A DNA stretch of 64,000 bases from Pseudoxanthomonas beigongshangi (GCF_016820515.1 NZ_JADHDV010000001.1:186001-250000); one strand, 5' to 3'. Counted from the first letter of the stretch, positions 49,059 through 58,424 are shown. Notes: a model not told the origin generated them from the letters alone. Program-made: numbers and translations.

Positions 49059-50531
49059 TTGAAGGACAGGCACAAGATCGTTTCCGCCGCCGCGTGGAGC
49101 ATTGGCGCCGGCCTCGCCGGCCGCGCCGTCGGGTTGCTGGGCACGCTGCTGATCGCCCGCCACCTGAGTCCGGACATCGTCGCCGAGGTGACGGTCGCCA
49201 CCATCATCGCGCTGACCGGCAACTGGATCGGAGCCTGGGGCTGCGGCCAGTACGTGATGGTGCGCGGCGGCGAGGGGCGCGAGGCGATCTTCACCGCCAG
49301 CGTGTTCTACCTGCTGGCCGGTTCGCTGGTGATCGCGGCGACCTGGTGGGCCACGCCGTGGCTGGCCGGCTGGCTGCAGGCGCCCAACCTGGCGGCCTAC
49401 CTGCCCGGTGCCCTGCTGGGCATCGGCATCCGCCGGCTGGGCGCGATCCCCGACAAGCTGCTGGCGCGCGAACTGCGGTTCGGGCGCATCGCCATGGCCA
49501 CCGCGCTGGGAGACGTGGCCTACGCCACCGTCGCGGTGACCCTGGTGAGCACGACCAATCTCGGCGGTCGCGCGATGATCCTGGGTTTCATCGCCCAGTC
49601 CTGCGTGATCGCGGGGATCACCATCACCGGCACCGGCTGGCGCAGCTGGCTGGCGCCGGCCCGCCTGCGCTGGGCGCGGGTGCGCGACATCATCCGGTTC
49701 GGCGCGCCGATCACCGGCGAAATCACCCTTGCCGAGGGCGGGCGCTACTGGGACAAGCCGCTGATGCTGCGGCTGGTCGGCGCGCATGACGCCGGCGCCT
49801 ATGGCATGGCCTTCAACCTGGCGCAATTGCCTGCGGTCTACGTCGGCGGCCATATCGGCACGGTGATGGTGCCGGCGATCGTGCGCGCGGAACCGGCGGC
49901 GCGCGCGCCGCTGATCGTCAACGCGCTGGTGGTGGCGGCGGTGCTGCTGTGCCCGATGGCGGCGGGCCTGGCGATGGTCGCGCCGACCCTGGTCGCCGCG
50001 TTGCTGCCGCCGACCTGGGCGCTGGTCGCGCCGCTGCTGGGCGTGCTGGCCTTCATGCTCCTGCTGGGACCGGGCAGCTACATCCTGTCCTCGTTCCTGA
50101 CCTCGCTCGGCCGCAACGCGATCCTCATGTGGATCGAGGTCGCGACGATGGCCGTGCTGTTGGCCGCGTTTGCCGTGCTGGCGCGTTGGGGAGTGATGGC
50201 GGCGGCTTTCGCGGTCGGGGTGGCGATGCTGGTGCAGTGGTTGCTGACCGTCCAGGCCTGCCATCGCGATGGCGTGCGGCTCGGACGCCTGTGGTCGCCG
50301 CTGTCACGGGTGGTGCTGGCTTGCGTGGCGATGGCGCTGGCGGTGTGGGGCGTGCGCGCGCTGATCGCCGGCCAGGTGCCGGCCGCCGCGCAGCTGCTGC
50401 TGGAAGTGGCCACCGGCGTGCTGGCCTATCCGGTGGCGCTGGGCGTTTTTGGCGGCGGGTTGCTGGGGAACCTGCTGCAGTCGGCGGGCCTGGGACGGTT
50501 GCCGTTGCTGGGACGCTGGTTGCGCGGTTGA
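49059..50531 (+). CDS. Wzx-like polysaccharide flippase (MOP superfamily)
   Basis: The product is 490 aa with about 12-14 transmembrane helices, starting at TTG (49059) with a GGGACGGGG upstream; the unusual start is a guess based on MKDRHKIVSAAAWSIGAGLAG. The repeat-pair topology (VGLLGTLLIARHLSP; AGAYGMAFNLAQLPAVYVGG) matches Wzx/RfbX. It should flip lipid-linked repeat units to the periplasm. It is the first of two flippases in this window (the other is at 60846). Confidence 0.87.
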   Translation: MKDRHKIVSAAAWSIGAGLAGRAVGLLGTLLIARHLSPDIVAEVTVATIIALTGNWIGAWGCGQYVMVRGGEGREAIFTASVFYLLAGSLVIAATWWATPWLAGWLQAPNLAAYLPGALLGIGIRRLGAIPDKLLARELRFGRIAMATALGDVAYATVAVTLVSTTNLGGRAMILGFIAQSCVIAGITITGTGWRSWLAPARLRWARVRDIIRFGAPITGEITLAEGGRYWDKPLMLRLVGAHDAGAYGMAFNLAQLPAVYVGGHIGTVMVPAIVRAEPAARAPLIVNALVVAAVLLCPMAAGLAMVAPTLVAALLPPTWALVAPLLGVLAFMLLLGPGSYILSSFLTSLGRNAILMWIEVATMAVLLAAFAVLARWGVMAAAFAVGVAMLVQWLLTVQACHRDGVRLGRLWSPLSRVVLACVAMALAVWGVRALIAGQVPAAAQLLLEVATGVLAYPVALGVFGGGLLGNLLQSAGLGRLPLLGRWLRG

Positions 50532-50609
50532 AGAACGGGGTGGTGCGGGGCGATCGCCCCGCGCATGCGGAATCATGGCTTCCAGGGAAGCCGAAGGGGA
50601 AGGAAGGGG

Positions 50610-51239
50610 ATGTTCGATTTCAATACCATCGTGCTGTTGCGACGCGAAGCCGGCAGCGCGGGCGACAATCCGCTGGCACCGGAGCAGCGGTTCGTCGAGC
50701 TGAGGTTGGGCGACGAGGCGCGGCTGTCGAAGGTGTACCGGCAGCAGGGCCGCACCGGCGACCCGGCGCGCCTGCGCCGGCGCTTCGAGCGCGGTTTCCG
50801 CTGTTTCGCGATCGAGGAGGGCGATGAAGTGATCGCCTGGTTCTGGGCGCTGCACGGGGTGCCGCGTTACTTCGACGAGATGGGCTGGCTGTTTCCGCTG
50901 GACAGGACCCAGGTCTGGCTGCGCGATGCCTACGTCGTGCCGCGCCGTCGCGGCCGCCGCTTGCTGCTGGCGATGATGGCGATCGGCAGCACGGTGGAAT
51001 CCGCGCCGCTGGAGTACCTGTCCGATGTCAGCTACATCAATCGTCCGTCGCTGCGTGCGCACCGGACGATGGGCTTCAAGCCGTTCGCGACCGTGTGCAG
51101 CCTGATGCTGGGTGGGCGGTTGCTGTGGCGGAGCCAGCCGCCGACGCTGCTGCCGGCGCCCACGGCGCTGCATCCGCACAAGCGCCTGCTGTGGTTGAGC
51201 GCCGAGGAGCGCGCCTGGCATCGCACCGAGATCGCCTGA
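50610..51239 (+). CDS. GNAT-like acetyltransferase domain protein
   Basis: The product is 209 aa from ATG 50610, preceded by AGGAAGGGG. The region AIEEGDEVIAWFWALHG, then VWLRDAYVVPRRRGRRLLLAMMAIGST, resembles the GNAT core with an R/Q-x-x-G-x-G/A-like acetyl-CoA loop (RRRGRR). SYINRPSLRAHRTMGFKP is the typical GNAT C-terminal helix-strand. It is the third gene of a plus-strand operon after acyltransferase-3 and a flippase. The substrate is unknown. Confidence 0.65.
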   Translation: MFDFNTIVLLRREAGSAGDNPLAPEQRFVELRLGDEARLSKVYRQQGRTGDPARLRRRFERGFRCFAIEEGDEVIAWFWALHGVPRYFDEMGWLFPLDRTQVWLRDAYVVPRRRGRRLLLAMMAIGSTVESAPLEYLSDVSYINRPSLRAHRTMGFKPFATVCSLMLGGRLLWRSQPPTLLPAPTALHPHKRLLWLSAEERAWHRTEIA

Positions 51240-51266
51240 GCCGCCGGTGCGTGCGGACGGCGGGTT

Positions 51267-52367
51267 TCAGTCGTCGTGGCCCAGCCGGTACGCCAACGGC
51301 CGCAGTGCGCGCGCCGCCGACAGCCAGCGATTGGCCGCGGATCCGGCGGCGAGCACGCCGGACACCATGACCTGCTGATCCGGCAGCAGCTCGGCCAGGT
51401 AGGAGTTTTCCTGCGCCTGGCTGTCGAACTGGCGCAGGTGCGGCCAGCGCGCATGCATCGCTTCGAACAGCTGCCACTCATTGAGCCGGCCGGGGCTGGC
51501 CTGGCGATACTCGGGATCCCAACCGGTCTTGAAGCCGCTGAGGACCTGGCCCGACATCAGGTTGCTGGTCGAGGCGATGACCTTGCCCGCGCACAACGTC
51601 TCGACGAACACCAGCGCGCCGGTCGGCGCCAGCCGCGCCGCCATTTCAAGGAAGAAGCCGCGCTGGGCCGCGCTGGCATGCAGCGAACTGCCGGCCTCGC
51701 CCTTCCAGCCGGCGTGCTCGAGCGCGAGGTGCCGTTCGGCCGCGGCCTGGTCGGCATCTCCCCCCTGCAGGATGCGGGTGGCGACTTCGCCCTGGTCCTG
51801 CAGGCGGCGCAGGCGTCGACGCAGATCCTTGAGCACCGAAGCGCGCATGCGCGCGGCGGTGGAGATCCCCGCCCTGGCGCGCAGCACCGGTCGCTGGAAG
51901 CGCCGGGTTTCGTGCCATTGCAGGCGTGGATCACGGGTGGCCCACAGCGCCGCCGACAGCGGGCATTCGGCCACCAGGTTGTGCAACAGCAGTACCGGGG
52001 CCGGCGACCGCGGCTGCGCCATCAGATCGATCATCGCGGCGGCGACCGTCTCGGCGGCGCCGGGCGCATGCAGCAGCCCGGACTGAAACGCGTGCGCATG
52101 GCGATAGCCGCGCCAGTGCGGCAGCGGCACGAACAGGTTGGGCCGCCGGCGTTCCAGGCAGGCCAGGCCGATCAGTGCGCCGCCGCCGTCGCGCACGCGC
52201 AGCAGCGTCGGCGGGGTGTGCGGCGTCAACCAGCGCGCCGCCGCCTGCACGAAGCCCGGCATCAGGAATGGATTGGATGCCGCGCTGGTGCCGGCCAGGG
52301 CCTCCCATTCCGCGAAGTCGGCGGCCTGCAGGCGATCCCAGGGATCCAGGGCGACCGTGGCGGTCAT
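51267..52367 (-). CDS. CelD/BcsL-type GNAT (FemAB-like) acyltransferase
   Basis: The product is 366 aa. The first half has NPFLMPGFVQAAARWL, the typical CelD/BcsL N-terminal sequence, and IGLACLERRR. The second half contains the GNAT_6-like domain: HLALEHAGWKGEAGSSL, FLEMAARLAPTGALVFVETLCAGKVIAS and FKTGWDPEYRQASPGRL. It overlaps the related gene at 52364 by 4 bp, so the two are translationally coupled. These proteins occur in polysaccharide loci and probably acylate sugars. Confidence 0.78.
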   Translation of the reverse strand: MTATVALDPWDRLQAADFAEWEALAGTSAASNPFLMPGFVQAAARWLTPHTPPTLLRVRDGGGALIGLACLERRRPNLFVPLPHWRGYRHAHAFQSGLLHAPGAAETVAAAMIDLMAQPRSPAPVLLLHNLVAECPLSAALWATRDPRLQWHETRRFQRPVLRARAGISTAARMRASVLKDLRRRLRRLQDQGEVATRILQGGDADQAAAERHLALEHAGWKGEAGSSLHASAAQRGFFLEMAARLAPTGALVFVETLCAGKVIASTSNLMSGQVLSGFKTGWDPEYRQASPGRLNEWQLFEAMHARWPHLRQFDSQAQENSYLAELLPDQQVMVSGVLAAGSAANRWLSAARALRPLAYRLGHDD

Positions 52368-53491
52368 GCCGGCACGGTTCCATGCTTGCGGCCGCGCAAT
52401 GCATCCATCACCCGCGTGCGCAGGCCCACGCGATCCACCGACAGCCAGGCCATGCGGCCTTCGGCCATCGCCAGCACGCGCTTGTAGTCCATGTCGCCGG
52501 CCATCAGTTCGTAGCGCGACTGGCCCTCCTGGATCGCGTGCTGCACCGCTTCGGTCAGCAACAGGAGTCCGGGACTGCCGCAGTCGCCGATGCGCGGGTA
52601 GTCGATGCCGGCCTGGTAGAAGCAGACCACGCCGCGCGACACCAAGTGGTAGAGATAGCCGACCACATGCCCGCCGGCCTGGAAGCGCAGCAGTTGCGCG
52701 CCATGTCCGGGCTCGGAGTCGGCGATCAGCTGGCGATGGAAGGCGACGATGCGCGGATCGGCGAACGCGCCCTGTTCACCGGCTTCGGCGGTCCAGTGCG
52801 CCTGATGCAGCGCGACCAGGCCATCGAAGAACGCCAGCCGCTCCTGGGCCGTGGCCGCCACGGCCACCTGCAGTTCGCCCCAGCGTTCGCCCAGCCTGCG
52901 GGCGGTGCGGCGCACGCGGGCGCGGGTGTTGCGTCCGAGCACGCTGGACAGGTACAGGCCGTGGTCTTCGCGCAGGCCGGTCAGATCGATGTACGGCGTC
53001 GGCCGCTTGAACATGCGCAGGCGGAGATCCGGCGCGCGCATCTGTTCCAGCGGAATGCGATCGACCTCGATGCCCGGCAGGAACAGGGTGAGCCAATGAC
53101 GCTCGTGGCGATGCAGGTGATCCACGAATGCCACCAGGGTGTCGCTTTCCAGTCCGGCCTCGCTGAGCAGGCCGTTGAATTCGATGGTCAGGCTGTCGAG
53201 CGCGCGGTCGCCCACCTGGTGCAGCCGCAGGTGAGTGGGTCCCAGGCCGAAGAAACGGCGGCGCGCGGTGACGATGCCCAGCCCGACCAGGCGCTTGTTC
53301 AAGTAGACCGACGCCAGCCGCGCGGTCCTGCGCGGGCAGATCAGCTTCAGCCAGGTGCCGATCCACAGCCAGCTGAGGAACACGCTGCAGTAGGAGCGGC
53401 TTTCCAGCTCCTCCCAGCGCAGGCGCAGGACCTCGAGATCCGGCAGCGGCTCCAGGCGGACTTCGAATGAGCGGGTGGCGGGCGAGAGCAT
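52364..53491 (-). CDS. CelD/BcsL-type GNAT (FemAB-like) acyltransferase, paralogue
   Basis: The product is 375 aa from the ATG at 53491 (a GTG at 53527 is the alternative). The N-terminal SFEVRLEPLPDLEVLRLRWEEL leads into CSVFLSWLWIGTWL. The GNAT_6 core has RVRRTARRLGERWGELQ, LVALHQAHWTAEAGEQG, GGHVVGYLYHLVSRGVVCFYQAGIDYP and ELMAGDMDYKRVLA (conserved FGxxDYK-like end). It is first of a two-gene unit with the paralogue at 51267. A role in EPS decoration is likely. Confidence 0.78.
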   Translation of the reverse strand: MLSPATRSFEVRLEPLPDLEVLRLRWEELESRSYCSVFLSWLWIGTWLKLICPRRTARLASVYLNKRLVGLGIVTARRRFFGLGPTHLRLHQVGDRALDSLTIEFNGLLSEAGLESDTLVAFVDHLHRHERHWLTLFLPGIEVDRIPLEQMRAPDLRLRMFKRPTPYIDLTGLREDHGLYLSSVLGRNTRARVRRTARRLGERWGELQVAVAATAQERLAFFDGLVALHQAHWTAEAGEQGAFADPRIVAFHRQLIADSEPGHGAQLLRFQAGGHVVGYLYHLVSRGVVCFYQAGIDYPRIGDCGSPGLLLLTEAVQHAIQEGQSRYELMAGDMDYKRVLAMAEGRMAWLSVDRVGLRTRVMDALRGRKHGTVPA

Positions 53492-53623
53492 CGCGGGTTT
53501 CTCGTATCCGTGGAGAGGCGTCACCACGACCCCGCGCGACCGCGCGGGATCAGGGCGGGTGATGCAAGAGCTGTGCCACGCGGGCGCGCATCGGCGGAAG
53601 GAGCGGGAAGGAACGCGACGCGG

Positions 53624-55699
53624 TCAACCGAACGTCGCATCCAGCCCCTGCTCCACGCCCACGCGCGGCGTCCAGCCCAGCTGTTCGCGCGCGGCGGTGG
53701 TGTCGAAATTGGCCAGCGGCCGCAGCGAACGCACGCGGTAGCGGGTCAACGGCACGTCGCGCTTGAGCAGCTTGCCCAGCAGTTCCACGCCCCAGCCCAG
53801 CAGCATGAAAATCCCCACCGGCACCCGCAGCCGCTTGAGTTCGCCGCCCAGCTTGCGCTGCGCGCGCTGCAGGTAGGCTTCCTGGGTGACGGCGGAGGTG
53901 TCCACGATGTTGAAGATGCGGCCGGGCGCACCGGGCGCGTCGGCCGCCTGCACCAGCGCGTCCACCACGTCGTCGATGTAGACCAGCGGCAGGGTCTGCG
54001 CGCCGCTGCCCACCGCGACCCAACGACCGGCCAGGCCGATGACGCCGTTGGGGGTGACCTTTTCCGCGCCCGGGCCGAAGATCTGGCCGGGCCGCAGGAT
54101 CACCGCCGGCAGGCCCTGGCGCTCGATCGCCTCGCGCACATGGCGCTCGGCGCTCAGCTTGGTCTGGGTGTAGGCGCCGCGCCATTCCGGATGCGGTTCA
54201 TAGGCGGAGGATTCGTTCATCACCGCGGTCGGCGCGCGGCCGGCGTGATCGAACACGCTCATCGAACTGACGTAGACCAGACGGCGGCTGCCATGGGCCA
54301 GGCAGGCGTCGACGACGTTGCGTGTTCCCCACACCGTGCCGGCCTCGAAATCGCGCGGTCCGCCGCGCATGGCCGCGCCGACGTGATAGACCACGCCCGC
54401 GCCCTTGACCGCGTGGTCGACGATGCGCGGGTCGCCCAGGTCGCCGATCACCGACTGCACGCCGGGATCCTGTGCATAGGCGGCGACCGGACGACGCACC
54501 AGCACGCGCACGCTGCGGCCCTCGGCGCGCAGGCGCGCGACCAGCCGGCGGCCGAGGAACCCGGCGGCGCCGGTGACCAGCGCATCGACGGGCGGCAATT
54601 CGGTGTAGCGGCTTTCCAGCAGCGCCAGGCGCTGGCGATCCGGTTCGGCGCACAGCGGTTCCAGCAGGCGCGCGATGCGCAGCGCGTCCTCGCCGGTGAA
54701 CGGCGGTGCGGCGCCATCGCGCGCGGCCTGCGCGAATGCCTGCGCGCCGTGGCGGATGCCGGGCGAGGGCTTGAGCATCCCGGTGGCGAAGCGCACCACG
54801 TTCCAGGGAATCCGGAACACGTCCTTGAACGCGCTGATGAAAGAGTTGGCGACGATGCCGATGAACTTCGGGCCGGGCAGCACGCGGTGGACGCGGCAGG
54901 TCTGCAGGAAACGATCGACCTCGATGGTGCCGCGGGTGCCGCGCACGAACACGCGGTTTTCCATCGGCCGCGCGTTCCAGGACAGCAGCAGCCGGCCGGT
55001 GCCGCGCGCGGCGCGCACCTGCGCCTGCCACTCGTCGAAGTGCAGGTTGGGATCGGCGCCGCGGGCCTGGAATGCGACCTCGGCATGTTCGATGTCGCCG
55101 AGGAACGCCTCGATGGTGTACAGGCCGTGCACGCCGAGATCGCGGAACGGATAGGAACCCTGGGTCACCGAACCGGGCAGCGGGCCGCCGGCGTAGGGCG
55201 GATATTCGGAATTGCGGATGATGTCGACCGACACCACTTCGCCGATTTGGCCGTCGCGCACGGCCTGCAGGGCCTGCATCAGCACCGGGTCGAACAGGTC
55301 CGAATGGTTCACGCCCAGCAGCAGGCCGCGGCTGCGGGCGCTGGCTATCATCGCTTCGCAATCGGCCACGCTGTCTGCCATCGGCTTTTCGACCAGCACG
55401 TGGCAGCCCATGTCCAGCGCCGCCAGGGCGATGGCCGGGTGCGACGAAGGCGGGGTGAGCACGTACACCGCCTGCGGCTGCGCGTCGGCGAGATCCTCCA
55501 GGCGCGCGGCCGCGCGCGCCACGCCGAAACGCTGGGCCAGCGCCTGCGCCGCCGGCAGCTGGCTGTCGCAAATGCCGACCACGTCGACGAAATCCAGGCG
55601 CTTGAGCGCGGCCAGGTGGTGGGTGGCGACATAGCCGGCGCCGACGATGGCGACGCGCAGCCGGGTGGAAGCGGAAGCGGGCATGGGGGTATTGAGCAT
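53624..55699 (-). CDS. Fusion of a Gfo/Idh/MocA oxidoreductase and an NAD-dependent epimerase/dehydratase (extended SDR)
   Basis: The product is 691 aa in one uninterrupted frame. The N-terminal half has the Rossmann motif VAIVGAGYVATHHL and the catalytic VEKPMADS (Lys about 105), as in Gfo/Idh enzymes. The C-terminal half starts near residue 368 with ALVTGAAGFLGRRLVARL. It then has VYVSSMSVFD and the catalytic YTQTK (Tyr-x3-Lys, about 508-512). The two enzymes usually are separate; fusion suggests consecutive oxidoreduction steps on one nucleotide sugar. The ATG at 55699 follows the stop of the GT4 gene by 2 nt. Confidence 0.88.
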   Translation of the reverse strand: MLNTPMPASASTRLRVAIVGAGYVATHHLAALKRLDFVDVVGICDSQLPAAQALAQRFGVARAAARLEDLADAQPQAVYVLTPPSSHPAIALAALDMGCHVLVEKPMADSVADCEAMIASARSRGLLLGVNHSDLFDPVLMQALQAVRDGQIGEVVSVDIIRNSEYPPYAGGPLPGSVTQGSYPFRDLGVHGLYTIEAFLGDIEHAEVAFQARGADPNLHFDEWQAQVRAARGTGRLLLSWNARPMENRVFVRGTRGTIEVDRFLQTCRVHRVLPGPKFIGIVANSFISAFKDVFRIPWNVVRFATGMLKPSPGIRHGAQAFAQAARDGAAPPFTGEDALRIARLLEPLCAEPDRQRLALLESRYTELPPVDALVTGAAGFLGRRLVARLRAEGRSVRVLVRRPVAAYAQDPGVQSVIGDLGDPRIVDHAVKGAGVVYHVGAAMRGGPRDFEAGTVWGTRNVVDACLAHGSRRLVYVSSMSVFDHAGRAPTAVMNESSAYEPHPEWRGAYTQTKLSAERHVREAIERQGLPAVILRPGQIFGPGAEKVTPNGVIGLAGRWVAVGSGAQTLPLVYIDDVVDALVQAADAPGAPGRIFNIVDTSAVTQEAYLQRAQRKLGGELKRLRVPVGIFMLLGWGVELLGKLLKRDVPLTRYRVRSLRPLANFDTTAAREQLGWTPRVGVEQGLDATFG

Positions 55700-55701
55700 G
55701 A

Positions 55702-56889
55702 TCAGGAAAGGGGGCGTTGGCGTTGCAGGGCTTGCGCGAGGGTTTCGAGCACCGTGTCCACGCGGCGATCCCAGGTCTGGTCGGCGACCGCGGCGATGCG
55801 TTCGGCGGCGGCTTGGGGCGTGTCCTCGGCCAGCGCGCTTTCCAGCGCGCGCAGGTACTCCTCGCGATCGCGGGCGATGCGCACCCAGCGCGAGAACTTC
55901 TCGATTTCGGGGTTGTGCACGCTCACCACCGGCTTGCCGGTGGCCAGGTACTCGCGCAGCTTGAGCGGATTGGAGTTGGCCACCTGGCGATTCATCCGGT
56001 ACGGGATGATCGCCACGTCGAAGGCCTTGGCCCATTGCGGCAGGGTGGCGTAGGGCTGGGCTCCGGCCAGGCGCACGTTGGGCAGCGCGCGCAGTTCGCT
56101 CACGTCGGCGGCGGCATGGCCGACCAGCAGGAAGGTCCACTGCGGGCGCTGGCGCGCCAGCCATGCAATCAGGTCCAGGTCGATCCATTCGTGCAGCGAG
56201 CCGATGTAGCCAATCACCGGCCCGGGCAGGTCGCGCGCGGCGGCGGGCAGTTCGGTACCGGCCTCGCTAGCGCGGCGGAACAGATCCACGTCCACGCCGT
56301 GCGGGGAGTAGACCGTGCGCGGATTCAGTTCGCGCTTGCGCGCCAGCAGCGCCGGCGGGGCGACGAACTGGAGGTCGGCGGCGCGGCTCAGGGCTTCGTC
56401 GCGACGACCGATCAATTCCGGATCCACGCCCGGGTGCGCGGCGTAGTCGTCGATGCAGTAGTACACGCAGAACTCCTCGCCCAGGCGCCCGGCCAGGAAG
56501 CCCGGATGCGGAACGGCGAACCAGGAGATGCGCCGCTGGATGCCGACCGCGCGCAGCGCGCGACGCACGGCCCAGCGCCCGAACAGGCGGTTGAACGCGT
56601 CCACGCCGGGAATGCGCCGGAACGGCAACTGCGGCACGGTGCAGCGCCAGAATCCCTCGCGGATGCGTTCGGGGCGGCGCAGCGCCGCGCTCAGCTTGCG
56701 CCATGCCTTCTTCAGATCCCGTCCGGACGCATTGGGCGCGCGCATGCCGGGGGAATCCACGTACAGCACCGGCATGTGGCCGGCCAGGCGGGTGGCGATG
56801 TGGTGGCTGCTGGTGCGGTTTTCCGCGTTCCAGTCGTTGCCGAAATAGACCACGCCCAGCCCCTGCAGGGTCGTATCGGCGTCAGTCAT
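55702..56889 (-). CDS. Glycosyltransferase family 4/1
   Basis: The product is 395 aa. The N-terminal segment GVVYFGNDWNAENRTSSHHIATRL and SWFAVPHPGFLAGRLGEEFCVYYCIDDYAAHPG resemble WcaI/TuaH-like glycosyltransferases. The donor domain has GPVIGYIGSLHEWIDLDLIAWLA, FLLVGHAA and SNPLKLREYLATGKPVVS. It overlaps the upstream methyltransferase gene by 8 bp and lies 2 nt before the fusion oxidoreductase, so these form one operon. The donor sugar is unknown. Confidence 0.87.
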   Translation of the reverse strand: MTDADTTLQGLGVVYFGNDWNAENRTSSHHIATRLAGHMPVLYVDSPGMRAPNASGRDLKKAWRKLSAALRRPERIREGFWRCTVPQLPFRRIPGVDAFNRLFGRWAVRRALRAVGIQRRISWFAVPHPGFLAGRLGEEFCVYYCIDDYAAHPGVDPELIGRRDEALSRAADLQFVAPPALLARKRELNPRTVYSPHGVDVDLFRRASEAGTELPAAARDLPGPVIGYIGSLHEWIDLDLIAWLARQRPQWTFLLVGHAAADVSELRALPNVRLAGAQPYATLPQWAKAFDVAIIPYRMNRQVANSNPLKLREYLATGKPVVSVHNPEIEKFSRWVRIARDREEYLRALESALAEDTPQAAAERIAAVADQTWDRRVDTVLETLAQALQRQRPLS

Positions 56890-57493
56890 CGCGCCACCAT
56901 GCGATCAGCCAGGCAGTGGCGCCATGGTGGATCCAGTCCTTGCGCACGCCCGGGATGTCTTCCACGTGCGGGCCGATCCGCCCGCAGGCCGGCGCGAAGA
57001 ATGTCACCAGCCCGTTGCGGCCCAGGTGACGCATGCGCGCGATCGTGGCGGCGGGCTCGCTCAGGTAGTAGAGCACTTCGCAGGCGGTGACCAGATCGAA
57101 GCGGTGGCGCTGTTCGCCCCAGGGCTGGTGGAACAGGTCGGCGGCGGCGAAATGCGCGCGCGGCAACCGCGCCTGCGCGCGCGCCACCGCGTGCGCGCTG
57201 ACGTCCAGGCCGTACTGTTCATCGCTCAGGCGCGCCAGGTATTCGGTCTGGTGGCCTTCGCCGCAACCGATCTCGAGCACGCTGCCGACCCGGCCGAAGG
57301 CCTGTTCGATCACCTGGTTGGTGGCCTCGAAGCGGGTCCGCTCCATCGCCGAATCCATGTTCCAGGGATCCTCCATGCGATAGGCCATGTCCAGCCGCGC
57401 ATGGTTGTCGCTGCCGCCGACGCCGCGCAGCGCGTACTTCATCCACAGGCGTCGCTGCGCCTTCTTCAGCAGTCCGGCGGTGCCAGCAAACAT
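56882..57493 (-). CDS. SAM-dependent methyltransferase (NodS/UbiG-like)
   Basis: The product is 203 aa from the ATG at 57493, with GGGGGA 6 nt upstream. SAM motif I is VLEIGCGEGHQTEYLA. The acidic loop is GLDVSAHAVARAQARL, and FDLVTACEVLYYLSEP is the motif II/III region. It resembles NodS and type 12 methyltransferases that methylate sugars or acylated amino groups. It lies between the J-domain gene and the GT4 gene in the same operon direction. Confidence 0.83.
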   Translation of the reverse strand: MFAGTAGLLKKAQRRLWMKYALRGVGGSDNHARLDMAYRMEDPWNMDSAMERTRFEATNQVIEQAFGRVGSVLEIGCGEGHQTEYLARLSDEQYGLDVSAHAVARAQARLPRAHFAAADLFHQPWGEQRHRFDLVTACEVLYYLSEPAATIARMRHLGRNGLVTFFAPACGRIGPHVEDIPGVRKDWIHHGATAWLIAWWRDD

Positions 57494-57518
57494 TCGAATC
57501 CCCCTGAACCTTCGTCCT

Positions 57519-58280
57519 TCAGCAGTGCGGCACCTCCTCGGTCGCCGCATGCGCGCTTGCCTCGTCCACCCGCAGCGGCCGCAGTGGCGAGCTGTACCAG
57601 CCCGCCACCCTGCCGCAGCGGAACTCCACCCACGAAGGGCCGTAGTCCCAGCGGGCCGCGTGCTCGCCATCGGGCTCGCCGAGGATGCGCCGGGCCTGCC
57701 GGGTGTCCATGCCGACGGCAAGCCGGCTGGTGATCTCCGGTGTGCCCAGTCCCGGCGAAACCGCGTCACCGGGACCTGCGGGATCCAACGAGGGCGTGGC
57801 GCTCTTCTGAGCGCCCCACCAGTACAGCACCAGCGCGAGCAGCGCCAATATCAGCAAGTAACGGCGACGACGCGGAAATCCGGTCACCGGGTCGGGCACG
57901 GGTTCCTCGTCGGCATCGTTGGCCGGTTCGGAATCGCGGGTCCAGCGCGCCTGCTCGGCGGCGAACGCGAGCGCGGGACCCGGCGCCGGGGCAGGAGGGA
58001 AATCGTCCACCAGCACGGGAGCATCGTGGCCGTCGTCCGGCGACACCGGTGTCGGCCGCGATGCGCCGGGCAGGCGGCCGTGGGCGCGGTGGAATTCCAG
58101 CGCCGCCGCGTACATGCGGTTCAGCCGCTGCAGTCGCGCGACGTCGGCGGGATGGCGCTGGTGATCCGGATGCAACTGCATCACCCGGCGCCGGTAGGCA
58201 TGCTTGAAAAGCTGCATGCTGCACTCCGCGTCCAGCCCCAGTTCGTTGTACAACGCGACGAAGTCGGTATCGTCCGACAT
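57519..58280 (-). CDS. Membrane J-domain (DnaJ-like) protein
   Basis: The product is 253 aa from ATG 58280, with AGGGG 10 nt upstream. The N-terminal J domain (residues about 5-70) has the HPD tripeptide at 37-39 (MQLHPDHQRHP). A Pro/Ala/Asp-rich linker follows, then one transmembrane helix (YLLILALLALVLYWWG, about residues 144-160). A C-terminal domain of about 85 residues (SRLAVGMDTRQARRILGEPDG) resembles the SmpA/OmlA-type fold start. It should dock DnaK to the inner membrane. It lies in the EPS operon region, divergent from the deacetylase gene. Confidence 0.75.
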   Translation of the reverse strand: MSDDTDFVALYNELGLDAECSMQLFKHAYRRRVMQLHPDHQRHPADVARLQRLNRMYAAALEFHRAHGRLPGASRPTPVSPDDGHDAPVLVDDFPPAPAPGPALAFAAEQARWTRDSEPANDADEEPVPDPVTGFPRRRRYLLILALLALVLYWWGAQKSATPSLDPAGPGDAVSPGLGTPEITSRLAVGMDTRQARRILGEPDGEHAARWDYGPSWVEFRCGRVAGWYSSPLRPLRVDEASAHAATEEVPHC

Positions 58281-58424
58281 GCAGGACACGCCCCTGATAA
58301 TCCCCGTTTACGTTAGCGCAGCGCGCTTGCGTTCGCCTGCCAGACGACAAACCGGAGCGGATGCGGCCAACCGGCGCCGGCGTGGCCGGATTCGGCAGCA
58401 ATCCGCGTATTCAGGGCATCGGGC

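Noticed and set aside
53510..56053. An 847-codon plus-strand frame antisense to the fusion oxidoreductase
   Set aside because: Shadow of the Gfo/Idh-SDR and GT4 genes; no motif.
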